From Nocardia abscessus NBRC 100374 (lineage in GTDB: Bacteria > Actinomycetota > Actinomycetes > Mycobacteriales > Mycobacteriaceae), in the NCBI RefSeq assembly GCF_000308455.1, contig NZ_BAFP01000025.1, positions 1 through 64,000 on the forward strand: DNA of 64,000 bases. The letters are read 5' to 3'. Positions 27,572 to 37,367 of the stretch are shown one piece after another. Below the pieces are notes generated by a model. It did not search any database. It was not told the DNA's origin and worked only from the letters and a program-made list of their open reading frames with translations. Numbering within the stretch: position 1 is the first letter of the stretch; each line of letters opens with the position of its first letter. A program made the translations under genes and the position numbers.

Positions 27572-28462
27572 ATGTTCACACACAACAAGGATCTCCAGTT
27601 CGAGGTTCGCGTGGACCGTCCCGATCCGCGTTTCGCGGCCCTGCTGCAAGAACAGTTCGGCGGCGCCAACGGCGAATTGAAGGCCGCCATGCAATATTTC
27701 AACCAGGCGTTTCTGCTGCGTGGCAAACATCCGAAAACCTACGACCTGTTCATGGACATCGCCACCGAGGAATTGAGTCACCTCGAGATCGTCGGCGCCA
27801 TGATCACCATGTTGCTCGACGGGCTCAACGACGATTTGAAGCAAGCCAGCGAGCGGTGCGACTGGATGCCGGTCGTGGCGACGTCCGAGGGACGCGACCA
27901 GGTGATCCATCAGGTCGCGGCGAATCCGCTGTACTTCGCGCTGAGCGGCGGCGGGCCCGTCGTGACGAACGCCGCGGGCGTGCCGTGGTCGGGCTCGTAT
28001 GTCGACGCCAACGGGGAACCCTCGGTCGACCTGCGTAGCAATCTCGCGGCCGAGTCACGCGCCAAGATCGTCTACGAGTATCTCAAGCAGTTCACCGACG
28101 ATCCCGGTGTGCAGGACACACTGTCGTTCTTGATGACCCGCGAGATCGCGCATTTCCAGCAGTTCACCGCGGCGTTGAACGAATTGCCGGTCAACTTCCC
28201 GCCGGGCGCCCTGCCCGGCGACGATCGCTTCCAGAACGTCGCGTTCAACATGTCCAACGGCGCCGCGAGCGCCCGCGGCCCGTGGAACGAGGGACAGGGC
28301 CCCTGGCCCGCGGGGACGGAATGGCGCTACATCGACAATCCGGTCACCGAATGGCTCGATTCCGACGATCGCGTGAATCACGGGGCCGAGAACAACCCCG
28401 AAGGCGAGCCCGCGGTCCACGGCAGCAAACCGTTCACCCACGAATCGCATATACCGGACTGA
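27572..28462 (+). CDS. Manganese catalase
   Basis: 296 residues from ATG 27572, with AAGGAG seven bases upstream. It is a non-haem dimanganese catalase of the ferritin-like family: LLQEQFGGANGELKAAMQYF and FMDIATEELSHLEIVGAMI supply the first Glu/His ligands, and YLKQFTDDPGVQDTL with MTREIAHFQQF the second set. The C-terminal arm contains GPWNEGQGPW. It converts hydrogen peroxide to water and oxygen in the cytoplasm. The gene stands alone, convergent with the photolyase gene across a strong hairpin, in a stress-related stretch. Confidence 0.94.
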   Translation: MFTHNKDLQFEVRVDRPDPRFAALLQEQFGGANGELKAAMQYFNQAFLLRGKHPKTYDLFMDIATEELSHLEIVGAMITMLLDGLNDDLKQASERCDWMPVVATSEGRDQVIHQVAANPLYFALSGGGPVVTNAAGVPWSGSYVDANGEPSVDLRSNLAAESRAKIVYEYLKQFTDDPGVQDTLSFLMTREIAHFQQFTAALNELPVNFPPGALPGDDRFQNVAFNMSNGAASARGPWNEGQGPWPAGTEWRYIDNPVTEWLDSDDRVNHGAENNPEGEPAVHGSKPFTHESHIPD

Positions 28463-28498
28463 CCATCGCGGCCTGATCTCGGCCCAGGCGCTCAGCGG

Positions 28499-28529
28499 GC
28501 GGCGCGCGGCAGTAAGGGCCGCGCGCCGC
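28499..28529. terminator. Bidirectional hairpin between Mn-catalase and photolyase genes
   Basis: Perfect 12-base arms GCGGCGCGCGGC / GCCGCGCGCCGC around a 7-base loop. Located between the two convergent stop codons, so it can terminate both transcripts. Confidence 0.75.
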
Positions 28530-28562
28530 GGGCATCGATGGGCTGTCGCGACAGGCCGAAAG

Positions 28563-29915
28563 CTACGAGCCTCGCGGCGCTGTCGACAGCGATTCCGCAA
28601 ACCCTGCCGACGACTCGTCAGGTACGGCCGATGCGGCGATGGGGGCGGGATAGATCGAGGTCGGCACGCTGTGGCGCCACGGGCGATGGATTTCCGACCC
28701 CGGCAGCGCAGCCAGTTCCGGTATCCAGCGCCGTACGTAGTTTCCCTCGGGGTCGTACCGTTCGCCGGTGCCCGCGGCTCCCGGATCGAGCCGCCCCACC
28801 TGCTGCCAGGTGAAGCGATTGCTCGCGGCATCGGCGTCGAGCAGCCAGCGGCGGAAGTGGTCGGCGCCGACGCGCCAATCCACCCGCAGCGTCGTGGTCA
28901 GGAAACTGGCGGCGATGACCCGGGCTCGTTGCGGCATCCATCCTTGTGCGGCCAGTTGCCGCATGCCCGCGTCGACGATCGGATATCCGGTGCGGCCGTC
29001 GCGCCAGGCGCGGACCACGACCGGATCGTGGGCCTGCGGCCCGCGGTGGCGATCATCCGACCGCGCGATATCGGCGCGGGCGGCGAGGAACTGGAGATGG
29101 AAGTCGCGCCGCGCGAGCAGGCGGACGAAAGCGCGGCCGTCGGTAGTGGCCATATCGGCACGGTGCACCATTTCGGCCGCGGAAAGGCAGCCGAAATGCA
29201 GGTACGGCGACAGCCGGGAGAATCCCTCGCGCGTGAGGTCGCCACGGGCCCGGCCGCGTGCTTGTCCCTCGCCTGCGGTGCAGCCCCGCCACAGGGCACG
29301 ACCCGTGATCTCGCCGCCGACGGCCAGCTGCGGTGACACCGCCCCATCGCCGAGTTCGTCGAATCTCGGAACCGGATCACTGTCGATACGCGGGACGAGC
29401 AACTCCGCCGGCTTGTCGAGCGGCAGCCGCTTCGGAGCCTCCAGCCACCGGCGGAAGTACGTCGCGAAGTCCGGAGCCTTGCCGCTCCGGCCATGCGGGG
29501 CGCAATCGATGGCATCCACGGCCGTGATGGTGGCGGGATGAATGTGCAGCAGGCAGCTGCGCCGGTCCAGCCGCTCGCGCAGCGCCCGCAGCCGGCATCG
29601 GCCGTACCAGGTGGCGTCTTCGGCGACATGGACACTGTCGGCGTGCACCTGCGCCACCACCCGATCCACCGCCTCGACATAATCCCCGTGCCGGATCACC
29701 AGTTGCCCTCCCGCACAGCGCAGTTCGGCATCGAGTTCGGCCAGCGCGGCGGACAGGAACCGGAGTTGATTGCCGGCGGGGCGGGCGCTGCCGACCATGC
29801 GGTCGTCGACCACGAAGAGCGGAACCACCGCAGCGCCCTCGTGCACGGCGGCCGACAGGGCCGGATTGTCGTTGACACGCAGGTCACGGGTGAAAAGTGC
29901 GAGTGTTACGGCCAT
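28563..29915 (-). CDS. phr: Deoxyribodipyrimidine photolyase
   Basis: 450 residues. The N-terminal antenna domain starts TLALFTRDLRVNDNPALSAA, and the C-terminal FAD domain includes LSPYLHFGCLS, GYPIVDAGMRQLAAQGWMPQRARV and DADAASNRFTWQQV. It repairs UV-induced cyclobutane pyrimidine dimers using blue light and FADH-. Length and motifs match class I CPD photolyases; I see nothing that points to a cryptochrome. Transcribed alone, convergent with the Mn-catalase gene. Confidence 0.94.
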   Translation of the reverse strand: MAVTLALFTRDLRVNDNPALSAAVHEGAAVVPLFVVDDRMVGSARPAGNQLRFLSAALAELDAELRCAGGQLVIRHGDYVEAVDRVVAQVHADSVHVAEDATWYGRCRLRALRERLDRRSCLLHIHPATITAVDAIDCAPHGRSGKAPDFATYFRRWLEAPKRLPLDKPAELLVPRIDSDPVPRFDELGDGAVSPQLAVGGEITGRALWRGCTAGEGQARGRARGDLTREGFSRLSPYLHFGCLSAAEMVHRADMATTDGRAFVRLLARRDFHLQFLAARADIARSDDRHRGPQAHDPVVVRAWRDGRTGYPIVDAGMRQLAAQGWMPQRARVIAASFLTTTLRVDWRVGADHFRRWLLDADAASNRFTWQQVGRLDPGAAGTGERYDPEGNYVRRWIPELAALPGSEIHRPWRHSVPTSIYPAPIAASAVPDESSAGFAESLSTAPRGS

Positions 29916-30090
29916 TCAATGGTCATTTTCGACGACTGGCATCCATCGAGCGGATCGACGACGGCGTTATCGGACATTCGGCTGCGGTGACCACGCCGAG
30001 GTTGGGTATCGGAGTAACGAACTTTACGCCAATGCTGATGGACGGCAGCTGTCATGTCAAGCGGGGGGGCGGCTACGCCGTGCGCCGGGC

Positions 30091-30774
30091 TCAGCGCTCG
30101 CGGAAAAGATCGGTCAGCCACGGTTCCAGGTCGGCGCTGAGCGCGGTCAGGTCCGGCTCGTCCGACTCGTCGAGCGCATCGGCGGTGAGTTGACGCACCG
30201 CGTACACGACGCCCAGGTAAGCGGTGACCGACAGCGCCGGTAGCCGTTTCCCGCCCGCGCCGCGCACCAGACCGCGGATGTATTCGGCGAACAGTCGCAG
30301 CGCCTTACGTCTGCGCCTGCGGACGGCAGGGCCCAGCGCCTCGATCTCCACCTGGTAGGCGCGGGCGACGACCAGGTCGTTCTGCAAAGTGCGCAGGTAC
30401 TGGCCGAGCGCGTCGCCCACGATGGCGCGGCGGTCTCGGCGCATGATCTCCGCCGCGGTCAGCTGGGTCAGCAGCACTTGGATGAAGCGGTCGTAGCCCG
30501 CGAATACGCATTCGTCCTTGTTGGCGAACGCCTCGTAGAAGGCCGCCAAGGAGACTCCGGCCCGTTTCGCGATATCGGTGGGGCCGAACCCGGCGTAGCC
30601 GCGAGCGGCCAGCAGTTCGGTCACGGCGGCGAGCAGCCGCTCCCGCTGCGCGGCCATCACCTGCTCCCGCGCCAGGTTGTGCCTGCCACGCGGCAATGCC
30701 TCCGGAAGTGTGAAGAACACGCCGTTTCGCACCGGCACGATCGGTGCGTCAGCGTCGGCGGGCGCGGCGGACAC
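30091..30774 (-). CDS. TetR-family regulator
   Basis: 227 residues from a GTG start. The helix-turn-helix (MAAQRERLLAAVTELLAARGYAG, AGVSLAAFYEAFANKDE) lies about 40 residues in, after a disordered N-terminus. The C-terminal ligand domain has no assignable effector. Divergent from the region that leads to the 2OG-Fe dioxygenase, 306 bases away. Target unknown. Confidence 0.9.
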   Translation of the reverse strand: MSAAPADADAPIVPVRNGVFFTLPEALPRGRHNLAREQVMAAQRERLLAAVTELLAARGYAGFGPTDIAKRAGVSLAAFYEAFANKDECVFAGYDRFIQVLLTQLTAAEIMRRDRRAIVGDALGQYLRTLQNDLVVARAYQVEIEALGPAVRRRRRKALRLFAEYIRGLVRGAGGKRLPALSVTAYLGVVYAVRQLTADALDESDEPDLTALSADLEPWLTDLFRER

Positions 30775-30892
30775 CCCTGCAGACTACCGAGCGACCCGGC
30801 CCCGGCCACGCGTCGAGGTCCCGGACAGCTGCTCTGGGGCGCGGTATCCCGATTCCGGGTATGGGCGCCGCAGCAGTGGGTAGCCGCAGCAC

Positions 30893-30997
30893 ATGGAGAT
30901 CTTCCGCCGCGCCGGAATGCTCGGCACCCACATAGGGCAACTGCCCAAGGAGGTCGACCCGCCGAAGTCGCCCGCCGAGGCGTCGAGTCTTTGCTGA
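30893..30997 (+). CDS. Possible 34-residue peptide
   Basis: A short frame (begins MEIFRRAGMLGTHIGQL) in the 306-base gap between a TetR gene and the dioxygenase gene. It lacks a Shine-Dalgarno and matches no family I know. It could be a chance frame or a decayed remnant. The rest of the gap shows no gene. Confidence 0.2.
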   Translation: MEIFRRAGMLGTHIGQLPKEVDPPKSPAEASSLC

Positions 30998-31080
30998 GCG
31001 ACCGGCCGCGAGTCAGCGGCCGTTGAGTCCTGTACGGGGATCGACCCAGTCGCGAGAGGTCAGAGGAAGGCAAACCACCT

Positions 31081-31848
31081 GTGAAGCGAATCCCTACCGC
31101 GGCAGGAACGGATGTCCGGGCCGCGGCCCCGCGGGCCGAGCAGGCGGTGGAAGCCGCCCGCGCGGCATTGGCCCGCGACGGCGTCCACCTCATGCCCGCT
31201 ACCATCACGACCTCGAGTCTCGGCATGGCGCCAGCAGACTGGGACCACTTCCGCCGGCATTGGGACGAGTTGAGCGCGGACATCTACGCCGGGGCCCGAG
31301 GCACGTGCAGGCTGCGCCGTTACGGGAAGTTCTCGCTCACCGACCCAGCCGGGCGGATCGAGCTGCTGCCGCAGGAGTCCTTCGTGCAGCCGGAGAACAG
31401 CAATCCGCTCTACGTGGACGTGGACCGCAGGTTCGAGCCCCTGACCGATGGCTTCATGGCCGATCCCGTGTTCCGGGCGGTGCTGCGGCTGCTCGCGCGG
31501 TTGGCGACGGCACTGGACGACCCGTCGAAGTGGAGTGCGAAGGTGCATCCCTTTCGAGTCGTCGCATCGGCGGACGCGAACGGCCTGCCGACCCCGGAAG
31601 GCCGCCACCGCGACGGTGTCACTCTGGTGTCGTCGCTTCTGGTCGGCAGGCAGAACGCTGTCGGCGGTGCGAGTTCGGTGTTCGACTCGAACGAAAGACG
31701 GCTGCTGCGCACCACGCTCAGCAGGCCGGGAGCCCTGCTGCTCGGCGACGACCGCCGCACCCTGCACAACGTCTCGCCGGTGCATCCGATGGACCCGAGC
31801 CGCCCCGCCTATCGCGATGTTCTGGTGGTGACCTTCGCGCCGGGCTGA
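31081..31848 (+). CDS. 2OG-Fe(II) dioxygenase family protein
   Basis: 255 residues from GTG 31081, with GAGGAAGG about a dozen bases upstream. The jelly-roll iron site is GRHRDGVTL (His-x-Asp) near residue 175 and the distal His in TLHNVSPV near 240, with the family's QPENSNPLYVDVDRRFEPL segment before. This matches the group (PF10014-like) that includes amino-acid hydroxylases such as the L-isoleucine dioxygenase. It would hydroxylate a free amino acid or similar substrate using 2-oxoglutarate and oxygen. The substrate cannot be told from sequence; it stands alone. Confidence 0.85.
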   Translation: MKRIPTAAGTDVRAAAPRAEQAVEAARAALARDGVHLMPATITTSSLGMAPADWDHFRRHWDELSADIYAGARGTCRLRRYGKFSLTDPAGRIELLPQESFVQPENSNPLYVDVDRRFEPLTDGFMADPVFRAVLRLLARLATALDDPSKWSAKVHPFRVVASADANGLPTPEGRHRDGVTLVSSLLVGRQNAVGGASSVFDSNERRLLRTTLSRPGALLLGDDRRTLHNVSPVHPMDPSRPAYRDVLVVTFAPG

Positions 31849-31891
31849 GGCGGCCGGGCTCGATCAGCCGTTCTCGGGCCATCGGCCGTGA

Positions 31892-31925
31892 CGTGGCCCG
31901 GGCTCGCTCCCCGGCCCGGGCCACG
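31892..31925. terminator. Bidirectional hairpin between dioxygenase and hydrolase genes
   Basis: Perfect 12-base arms CGTGGCCCGGGC / GCCCGGGCCACG around a 10-base loop, between convergent stops. A strong GC stem without a U-run. Confidence 0.75.
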
Positions 31926-31933
31926 CGCGACGA

Positions 31934-33745
31934 TCAGCCGAGCGGCAACTCCAGGCAGCAGGGGGCGCCCTGCGGTGAACTGATGGTGATCCGCGAGCCG
32001 ACCGTGTTGGCGCTGGAATAGAGGAAATCCATGCCGTCGACGACCAGCATCAACCGGTGACCGTCCAGCAGGTCGTAGGCGGCCGCCTGCAACTCCCAGG
32101 AGACGGTGGCGGGCATTTCCGACTCGACGGTTTTCGGCTCGTGCGTGATGATCCGCGCCGAACCGTCTTCATCGACGTCGAGCAGGTAGGCCATCACCGT
32201 CGCGGACTCGCCGGTGCTGTCGACGGTCAGCTGCAACCGGGGGATTCCGCGAATCTGCCGGGCTACGCCACCTCGCGCCGCGAGCAGCGGCCCGGTCGAC
32301 CAGACCAGGGCATGGCTGCGATCGATCTCGCTCGTCCGGTAGATCTTGGGATTTCCTGCCCACTCCTCCTGGCCGGTCGTCATGAGCTTGTCCATGGCGA
32401 CGACCTCGGCCTCCTCGCCCACCGTGAACTCACGCTGCCAGCCGGCCGTGACGTCGGTGATCAGCGCACCGTCGCCGCCCTCGCGCGTATCGGTCAAGAT
32501 CAGTGTTTCGGTGTCGGTGGTGACGTCGGCCCACGAGGCCTTCTCCTCGCGCCGCGCGGGTTCGACGATCACGTTCTGGCCGTCCCCGGCTGCCGGAGTG
32601 GTCACGTAGGTGAACATGACCTGGTTGCTGATCTCCGGCCACGTGTCGACCCCGTTTTCCTCGTCTTTGAGGTAGTGGTCGAGCCAGGCATACGCCTCGC
32701 GCAGCGGTTCGTTCGGTCCCGCGCCGGGCATGGGTGGAGCGATCAGGCCGGGGCCTTCCGGCGCCGCGTGATCGCCGATCCACATGTTCAGCCGTTTGGG
32801 TCGCGGGAGCTTCTCGAAGGTCTCCAGAACCTGGTTCACCGGGAAAAGCCCCTCGTGCCAGGTGTTGGAGAAGAAGGTCGGGATTTCGCGGGAACCGACG
32901 TATTGTTCCGGCGCTCGTTCGGTGCCCCATTCGACGACCGGCTTCATATCTGTGCCCTCGTCGAATTTCGCCAGGATCTCCAGCGTCGCCTCGTCGAATT
33001 TGTCCTCCTTGGCGCCGCCGGTCAGGCCGATCAGCGCCTCAACGGCCCTGACGTGCCGGGTGGCATTGTCGTACAGACTGGTAGCCAGGTTGCCCCACGT
33101 GCTCAGAGCGACGACGACGTCGACCCGCTCGTCGTGCGCGGCCACGAGCTGGCTGATGCCCGAGCCGTACGACTCACCCATGAAGGCGATCCCGCTGGGG
33201 TCGAGCGCGTCGATCGCGTAGGTGAGCACCTCCGAGCCGTCCTCCCAGTCCCGTAGACCGGCGACATCGATCTTGCCTTCGGAAGTGCCGAACCACGGCA
33301 AGTTCGTTCCCGGTATGGCGGTCCAGCCGATACCGCGTGGTGTGTAGGCCAGTACGTGATAACCCTTCAGCGCGAGCGTGAGATAGGCGTACTCGAACAA
33401 CGGCCATCCGACGGGCGTCCACCCGGCCGGAACGACCACCAGCGGGCACGGGCTGCTCGTTGTCTGCCGCAGCATGTGCGCCGACAGCCCGGTCCCGTCC
33501 TCTGTCTCGATGCGCGGAAACGTCGGCACGGCGACGTTCAGCGCCCGGCTCACCAGGTCGTCCACGTCATCGGGCACCAGGCCCTTGCCGCTCCGCTTCT
33601 GCAGGGCGCTCACCAAGTTCGACGCGAACTGCACCGCCTCCGGGCGGACCTGCCCCTGAGCGTCCCAGGGCCCCTCGACGGCGATCCGAGCGAGCTGTTC
33701 GGACGTTGTCCCGACGATCGAATCTCCTTGCGACATACGCGTCAT
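31934..33745 (-). CDS. CocE/NonD-family (X-Pro dipeptidyl-peptidase S15-like) hydrolase
   Basis: 603 residues from ATG 33745, with AGGAAGGA just upstream. The catalytic Ser is in FMGESYGSG; an Asp/His pair lies near WIGDHAAPEGPG. The C-terminal jelly-roll domain (CCLELPLG end) is of the PepX_C type. Such enzymes cleave esters or amide bonds (CocE acts on cocaine ester; S15 members on Xaa-Pro). No signal peptide visible, so intracellular. It is monocistronic and convergent with the dioxygenase gene; the natural substrate is unknown. Confidence 0.9.
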   Translation of the reverse strand: MTRMSQGDSIVGTTSEQLARIAVEGPWDAQGQVRPEAVQFASNLVSALQKRSGKGLVPDDVDDLVSRALNVAVPTFPRIETEDGTGLSAHMLRQTTSSPCPLVVVPAGWTPVGWPLFEYAYLTLALKGYHVLAYTPRGIGWTAIPGTNLPWFGTSEGKIDVAGLRDWEDGSEVLTYAIDALDPSGIAFMGESYGSGISQLVAAHDERVDVVVALSTWGNLATSLYDNATRHVRAVEALIGLTGGAKEDKFDEATLEILAKFDEGTDMKPVVEWGTERAPEQYVGSREIPTFFSNTWHEGLFPVNQVLETFEKLPRPKRLNMWIGDHAAPEGPGLIAPPMPGAGPNEPLREAYAWLDHYLKDEENGVDTWPEISNQVMFTYVTTPAAGDGQNVIVEPARREEKASWADVTTDTETLILTDTREGGDGALITDVTAGWQREFTVGEEAEVVAMDKLMTTGQEEWAGNPKIYRTSEIDRSHALVWSTGPLLAARGGVARQIRGIPRLQLTVDSTGESATVMAYLLDVDEDGSARIITHEPKTVESEMPATVSWELQAAAYDLLDGHRLMLVVDGMDFLYSSANTVGSRITISSPQGAPCCLELPLG

Positions 33746-34044
33746 CGATCCTTCCTGCCAGTTAACTGCGGAATAGCGGACGGCAGCAGCTTGGCACAGA
33801 ATGTGATCGATCGGGTGGAGATCAGACGATGTGTTCTCCATTCGAAATAGGCGGATGAACAGCGGAAACGTTGGAACTTTCGACCAATGGGCGCACGGGT
33901 CACCGGCTCGGCGCATCATGTTTGCCAATGACCTCGGCCGCGCGATTCACGTGGGGTGGCGCTGCTCCGCGAGGACGACATCTCTGCCAGGTCGGACCGC
34001 TGCAATCTGTCGCGGGGCGCGCCGCGCGCTGCTAGCTTCCCGGC

Positions 34045-34701
34045 GTGGATCACTTCTCACGCTCTTGGGCAGCGTTGCGCGCGGCGGTCGCCGACCTTTC
34101 GGACGAGGATTTCGCACAGCGGTCCGGCTGTACCGGCTGGCTCGTGCGAGACCTGGTGTGCCATCTGATCATCGACGCTCAGGACATCCTGATCACTCTC
34201 GTGACGCCCGCCGAAGCCGAACCGACGCGCGACGCGGTGACCTACTGGGAAGTCGCCGACACGGCGCCGACCGGCGCCGACCCGCTCGACGCGCTGATCG
34301 TGCGGCTCGCCGCCGCCTACCAGGAGCCGAGGTTGCTGAAGATCCACTTCGAGGACGTCGGCTCCGCCGCCGGGCGCGCGGCCGAACTCGCCGACCCCGG
34401 TCTCCGGGTCGGCACGCGCGACGAGGTCCTCACCGCGGGCGACTACCTCTGCGCGTACGTGCTGGAGAGCACCCTGCACCATCTCGACCTGATCGCGCAC
34501 CTCCCGGTCGTGGACGAGCCGCCTGCGGAGGGACTCGCCCGGTCCCGGGAGATGCTGGAGAAGATCGCCGGGGCGCCGTTCCCCGCCTCGTTCACCGACA
34601 CCGACGCGCTGCTGGTCGGCACCGGACGACGGGCACCGACCGACTCGGAGAAGGCCGAACTGGACGAGCTGGCCGCGCGACTCCCGTTCGTCCTCGGGTG
34701 A
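34045..34701 (+). CDS. Maleylpyruvate isomerase-fold protein (DinB/MDMPI-like)
   Basis: 218 residues from GTG 34045. The N-terminal four-helix domain shows the MDMPI features: GCTGWLVRDLVCHLIIDAQDI with a probable metal His, and ESTLHHLDLIAHL. Members include mycothiol-dependent maleylpyruvate isomerase and many uncharacterised thiol transferases of mycothiol-producing actinobacteria. It stands alone. The exact thiol reaction is unknown; the family call is based on the DLVCHL and HHLDL metal-site pattern. Confidence 0.85.
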   Translation: MDHFSRSWAALRAAVADLSDEDFAQRSGCTGWLVRDLVCHLIIDAQDILITLVTPAEAEPTRDAVTYWEVADTAPTGADPLDALIVRLAAAYQEPRLLKIHFEDVGSAAGRAAELADPGLRVGTRDEVLTAGDYLCAYVLESTLHHLDLIAHLPVVDEPPAEGLARSREMLEKIAGAPFPASFTDTDALLVGTGRRAPTDSEKAELDELAARLPFVLG

Positions 34702-34708
34702 GCGAGCC

Positions 34709-35932
34709 TTACTGCTGTTCGCCACCCAATTTGACCGGCACCGACAGCGGGCCGATGGTGAAGAAGGACGGCGAGTACGGGATTTCCTTCGGGTCGATGG
34801 CGAGTTCCAGTTGCGGCAGCCGCCGATACAGGGAAGCCAGTGCGAGCCTTCCCTCCAGACGGGCCAGCCCGGCGCCGATGCAGTAACGCGGCCCGTGGCC
34901 GAACCCGAGGTGCCCGCCATGCTGCTCGCGGGTGATGTCGAACTCGTTCGCGGTCTCGCCGTACTCCGCCGGGTCGATCCCACACGCCTGGTAGGCCACG
35001 CCGACCGCGCTGCCCTTGGGAACGGTCACACCCGCCACGGTGACCTCCGTCAGCGTGAACCGCCAACTGGTCATCATCACCGAATGACGGTATCGGACAG
35101 TCTCTTCCACGACATCGGCCCAGCGGTCCTCGGCCTTGGCCAGCGCGAGCTGGTCCGGATGCTGTGACAACGCCAGAATCGCGTAACCGAGCATGTGCAC
35201 CGTGGTCTCGTGGCCGGCGACCAGCATGATCCACAGAACGGCGACCAATTCTTCGGCCGTGAGCTTGTCGCCTTCGTCGCGGGCATGCACCAGCCCCGAG
35301 GTCAGATCATCGCCGGGTTCGCTCTGCTTGCGGTCCGCCAGTTCGTACAGGTACAGCATCAGCGCGTTCTGCGTCGCGAACGCCTCTTCCGGCGGGGTGG
35401 TGTGCGCCAGGAGCGTCGCGGTCCACCGCCGCAGCCGATCCCGTTCCGGCTCCGGCACGCCGAACAGTTCGCAGATCACCGCCATCGGCAGCGCCTCGGT
35501 GAAGGTGGGCACCAGGTCGACACCGTCGCCCGCGGCGACGACCTCCTCCAGCAGCCCGTCGATGATCTGCTGGATGCGCGGCTCCAGCGCCTGTACCCGG
35601 CCCGGGGTGAACGCCTTGCTGATCAGGCCACGAAGCCGCCGATGGTCGGCGCCGTCCTTGGTGGACAGGTGATCGCCCTGCACGATGGCGCGCAGGGGCC
35701 AGTCCTCCGGAATGGAACCGTCGTACAGGGCGGGCCAGTGCTTGGGGTCTCTGGCGAACGTCTTGTTGTCCCCGGCCAGGATCTCGCGCACCGCCTCGTG
35801 CGTCAGCGCCAGGTAGGCGGGCACGCCGCCGGGGAACTCCACCTCGACCACCGGCGCGATCTCCCGGAGCCGGATGCAGGTGTCCAGCAGATCCTCGTTC
35901 GGGGCGGGGAATGCGGGCAGGCTGGTTGTCAT
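34709..35932 (-). CDS. Cytochrome P450 (CYP107-like)
   Basis: 407 residues, soluble. The I-helix motif AGHETT, the ExxR motif EETVRYR and the haem motif GFGHGPRYCIGAGLAR (Cys near residue 355) are present. Bacterial CYP107-type enzymes hydroxylate macrolides, steroids or other polyketides and use separate ferredoxin partners, not encoded next to it. It has a 290-base upstream gap in which I see no gene. Possible steroid or lipid substrate given the wider context, but no direct evidence. Confidence 0.93.
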   Translation of the reverse strand: MTTSLPAFPAPNEDLLDTCIRLREIAPVVEVEFPGGVPAYLALTHEAVREILAGDNKTFARDPKHWPALYDGSIPEDWPLRAIVQGDHLSTKDGADHRRLRGLISKAFTPGRVQALEPRIQQIIDGLLEEVVAAGDGVDLVPTFTEALPMAVICELFGVPEPERDRLRRWTATLLAHTTPPEEAFATQNALMLYLYELADRKQSEPGDDLTSGLVHARDEGDKLTAEELVAVLWIMLVAGHETTVHMLGYAILALSQHPDQLALAKAEDRWADVVEETVRYRHSVMMTSWRFTLTEVTVAGVTVPKGSAVGVAYQACGIDPAEYGETANEFDITREQHGGHLGFGHGPRYCIGAGLARLEGRLALASLYRRLPQLELAIDPKEIPYSPSFFTIGPLSVPVKLGGEQQ

Positions 35933-36222
35933 GGGAATTCCCTTCTGCGCGTGAGCCCTCCAACCGTCGTGGCGACGGTCGTTGCACGAGTATCACGGCG
36001 AGTTCGGCGGCTCGGCCCGGCAACCGCCGAATCCTGCCTCCAACCAGAACTCGACTGTCGGAAAACGAAATCCGGAACCTGTCGAACTGCCCATCCCCCG
36101 TGGTCAGCCTGTGACGGCACGTCGACCGGAAGGGACCGACCCGCTGGAACGGGCCGATCGCCGCCGTGGCGGTTAGGGTGGCGCTGTTCGGGGTTTTTTC
36201 GTGAACCGGCCGGGAGGAAGTT

Positions 36223-36579
36223 GTGGAACTGAAGACGGCGGTGGGACGCACCGTGCGGGCAGTGAACGGCGGGGTCGTCGCCCTCCTCGACGTGCCGCTG
36301 CTCGGGCGGTTGCTCGGCAAGGGATTCGTCGTGGTCACGTATGTGGGGCGGCGGTCAGGGCGGACGTTCAGCACACCGGTCAACTACTGGCGCAAGGGAG
36401 ACGAGCTCGTCATCGGAGTCGCCTTGCCGGACAAGAAGACTTGGTGGCGGAACTTTCTGGACGAGGGCGGCCCCATCACGCTGCAGCTGAACGGCGCGCA
36501 GCGGCGCGGGCACGCGGTAGCGCAGCGCGACGAACGCGGCCGCGTCTTCGTGAAGGTGCGTCTCGACGGCGCGAGCTGA
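36223..36579 (+). CDS. Deazaflavin (F420)-dependent nitroreductase-family protein
   Basis: 118 residues from GTG 36223, with a strong GGGAGGAAG ribosome site. It shows the split-barrel fold of the DDN/F420 family: GKGFVVVTYVGRRSGRTFSTPVNYWRKGDELVIGV and KTWWRNFLDEGGPITLQLNG. These proteins use reduced coenzyme F420 to reduce quinones, nitro compounds or biliverdin, which fits an actinobacterium of this type. Convergent with a TetR gene. Confidence 0.88.
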   Translation: MELKTAVGRTVRAVNGGVVALLDVPLLGRLLGKGFVVVTYVGRRSGRTFSTPVNYWRKGDELVIGVALPDKKTWWRNFLDEGGPITLQLNGAQRRGHAVAQRDERGRVFVKVRLDGAS

Positions 36580-36614
36580 TCTCCCGAGTGCGTCGACACC
36601 ATCGCGACGAGCGA

Positions 36615-37235
36615 CTAGACGCTTGCGGACGGCTTCAGCTGGGCGATGATCGCGGCTCCCATCCAGCGGCGTAGATACCGCCGCAGATCATCCTCGCCGC
36701 GGGGTGGGTTGCCCGGGGAAATGAAGAACGACTGCATCGTTCGCAGAACGTATTCGACGAGTTCGTGCAGCGACTCGTCGTCGTACCCGTACCGCTCCCA
36801 GTCGACGTCGAAGCGTTTGATCATCGTCATTCCGAAGGCTTGCGCCTCCTCGGAGGTGAGGCTCTCGGGGTGGACGTTCGAGTAGGTGCTCGACAGCAGG
36901 ATGCCGAGATGGGGTGTCCGACGCACGTCGGCCAGGGTGAACACCACCGCCTCGGTCATCGCTTCCACCGCGTCCTCGATGCCGCTGACGTGCCGTGCCA
37001 GCCGATCGAGGAAACCGTCGACCGAAGCCATGGCCGCGGCCGTCATCAGCGCATCGGCACTGGGGAAGTATCGGTAGACCGTCTGACGGATGACGCCCAG
37101 CGACTCCGCGACGTCGGCGATGCTGATCTCCGAACCGGTCCGGCCGATCAGCTCGACGGCGGCGGCGACTATGCGACGAGACGCTTCCTCGTCGTCTTTC
37201 GGCGGACTTCCGCCCCACCCGCGCCTTCCTGCCAC
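36615..37235 (-). CDS. TetR-family regulator of the ferritin-like/membrane-protein pair
   Basis: 206 residues from GTG 37235, chosen for its GAGGAAG ribosome site; the longer frame from ATG 37361 adds 42 low-complexity residues. The helix-turn-helix (ASRRIVAAAVELIGRTGSEISIADVAESLGVIRQTVYRYFPS) and a C-terminal effector domain are clear. Divergent from the PF10118-type gene, with a perfect 34-base palindrome in between, so it probably represses that operon and itself. Confidence 0.92.
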   Translation of the reverse strand: MAGRRGWGGSPPKDDEEASRRIVAAAVELIGRTGSEISIADVAESLGVIRQTVYRYFPSADALMTAAAMASVDGFLDRLARHVSGIEDAVEAMTEAVVFTLADVRRTPHLGILLSSTYSNVHPESLTSEEAQAFGMTMIKRFDVDWERYGYDDESLHELVEYVLRTMQSFFISPGNPPRGEDDLRRYLRRWMGAAIIAQLKPSASV

Positions 37236-37367
37236 TGCCCGCTTCCTCGACTTGCCGCCTGTCGCTTGCGAACCCCCTGATGGAGGGCCTGACGACCATC
37301 CGGACCAAGGGCTCGACGGTAGCACAGGGCGGGTCCGGCACCCGCTCCGCGGATCGGACATCGATTC

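Noticed and set aside
34709..35932. Unusual haem-binding motif in the P450
   Set aside because: GFGHGPRYCIG fits the general FxxGxRxCxG signature, so it is normal.
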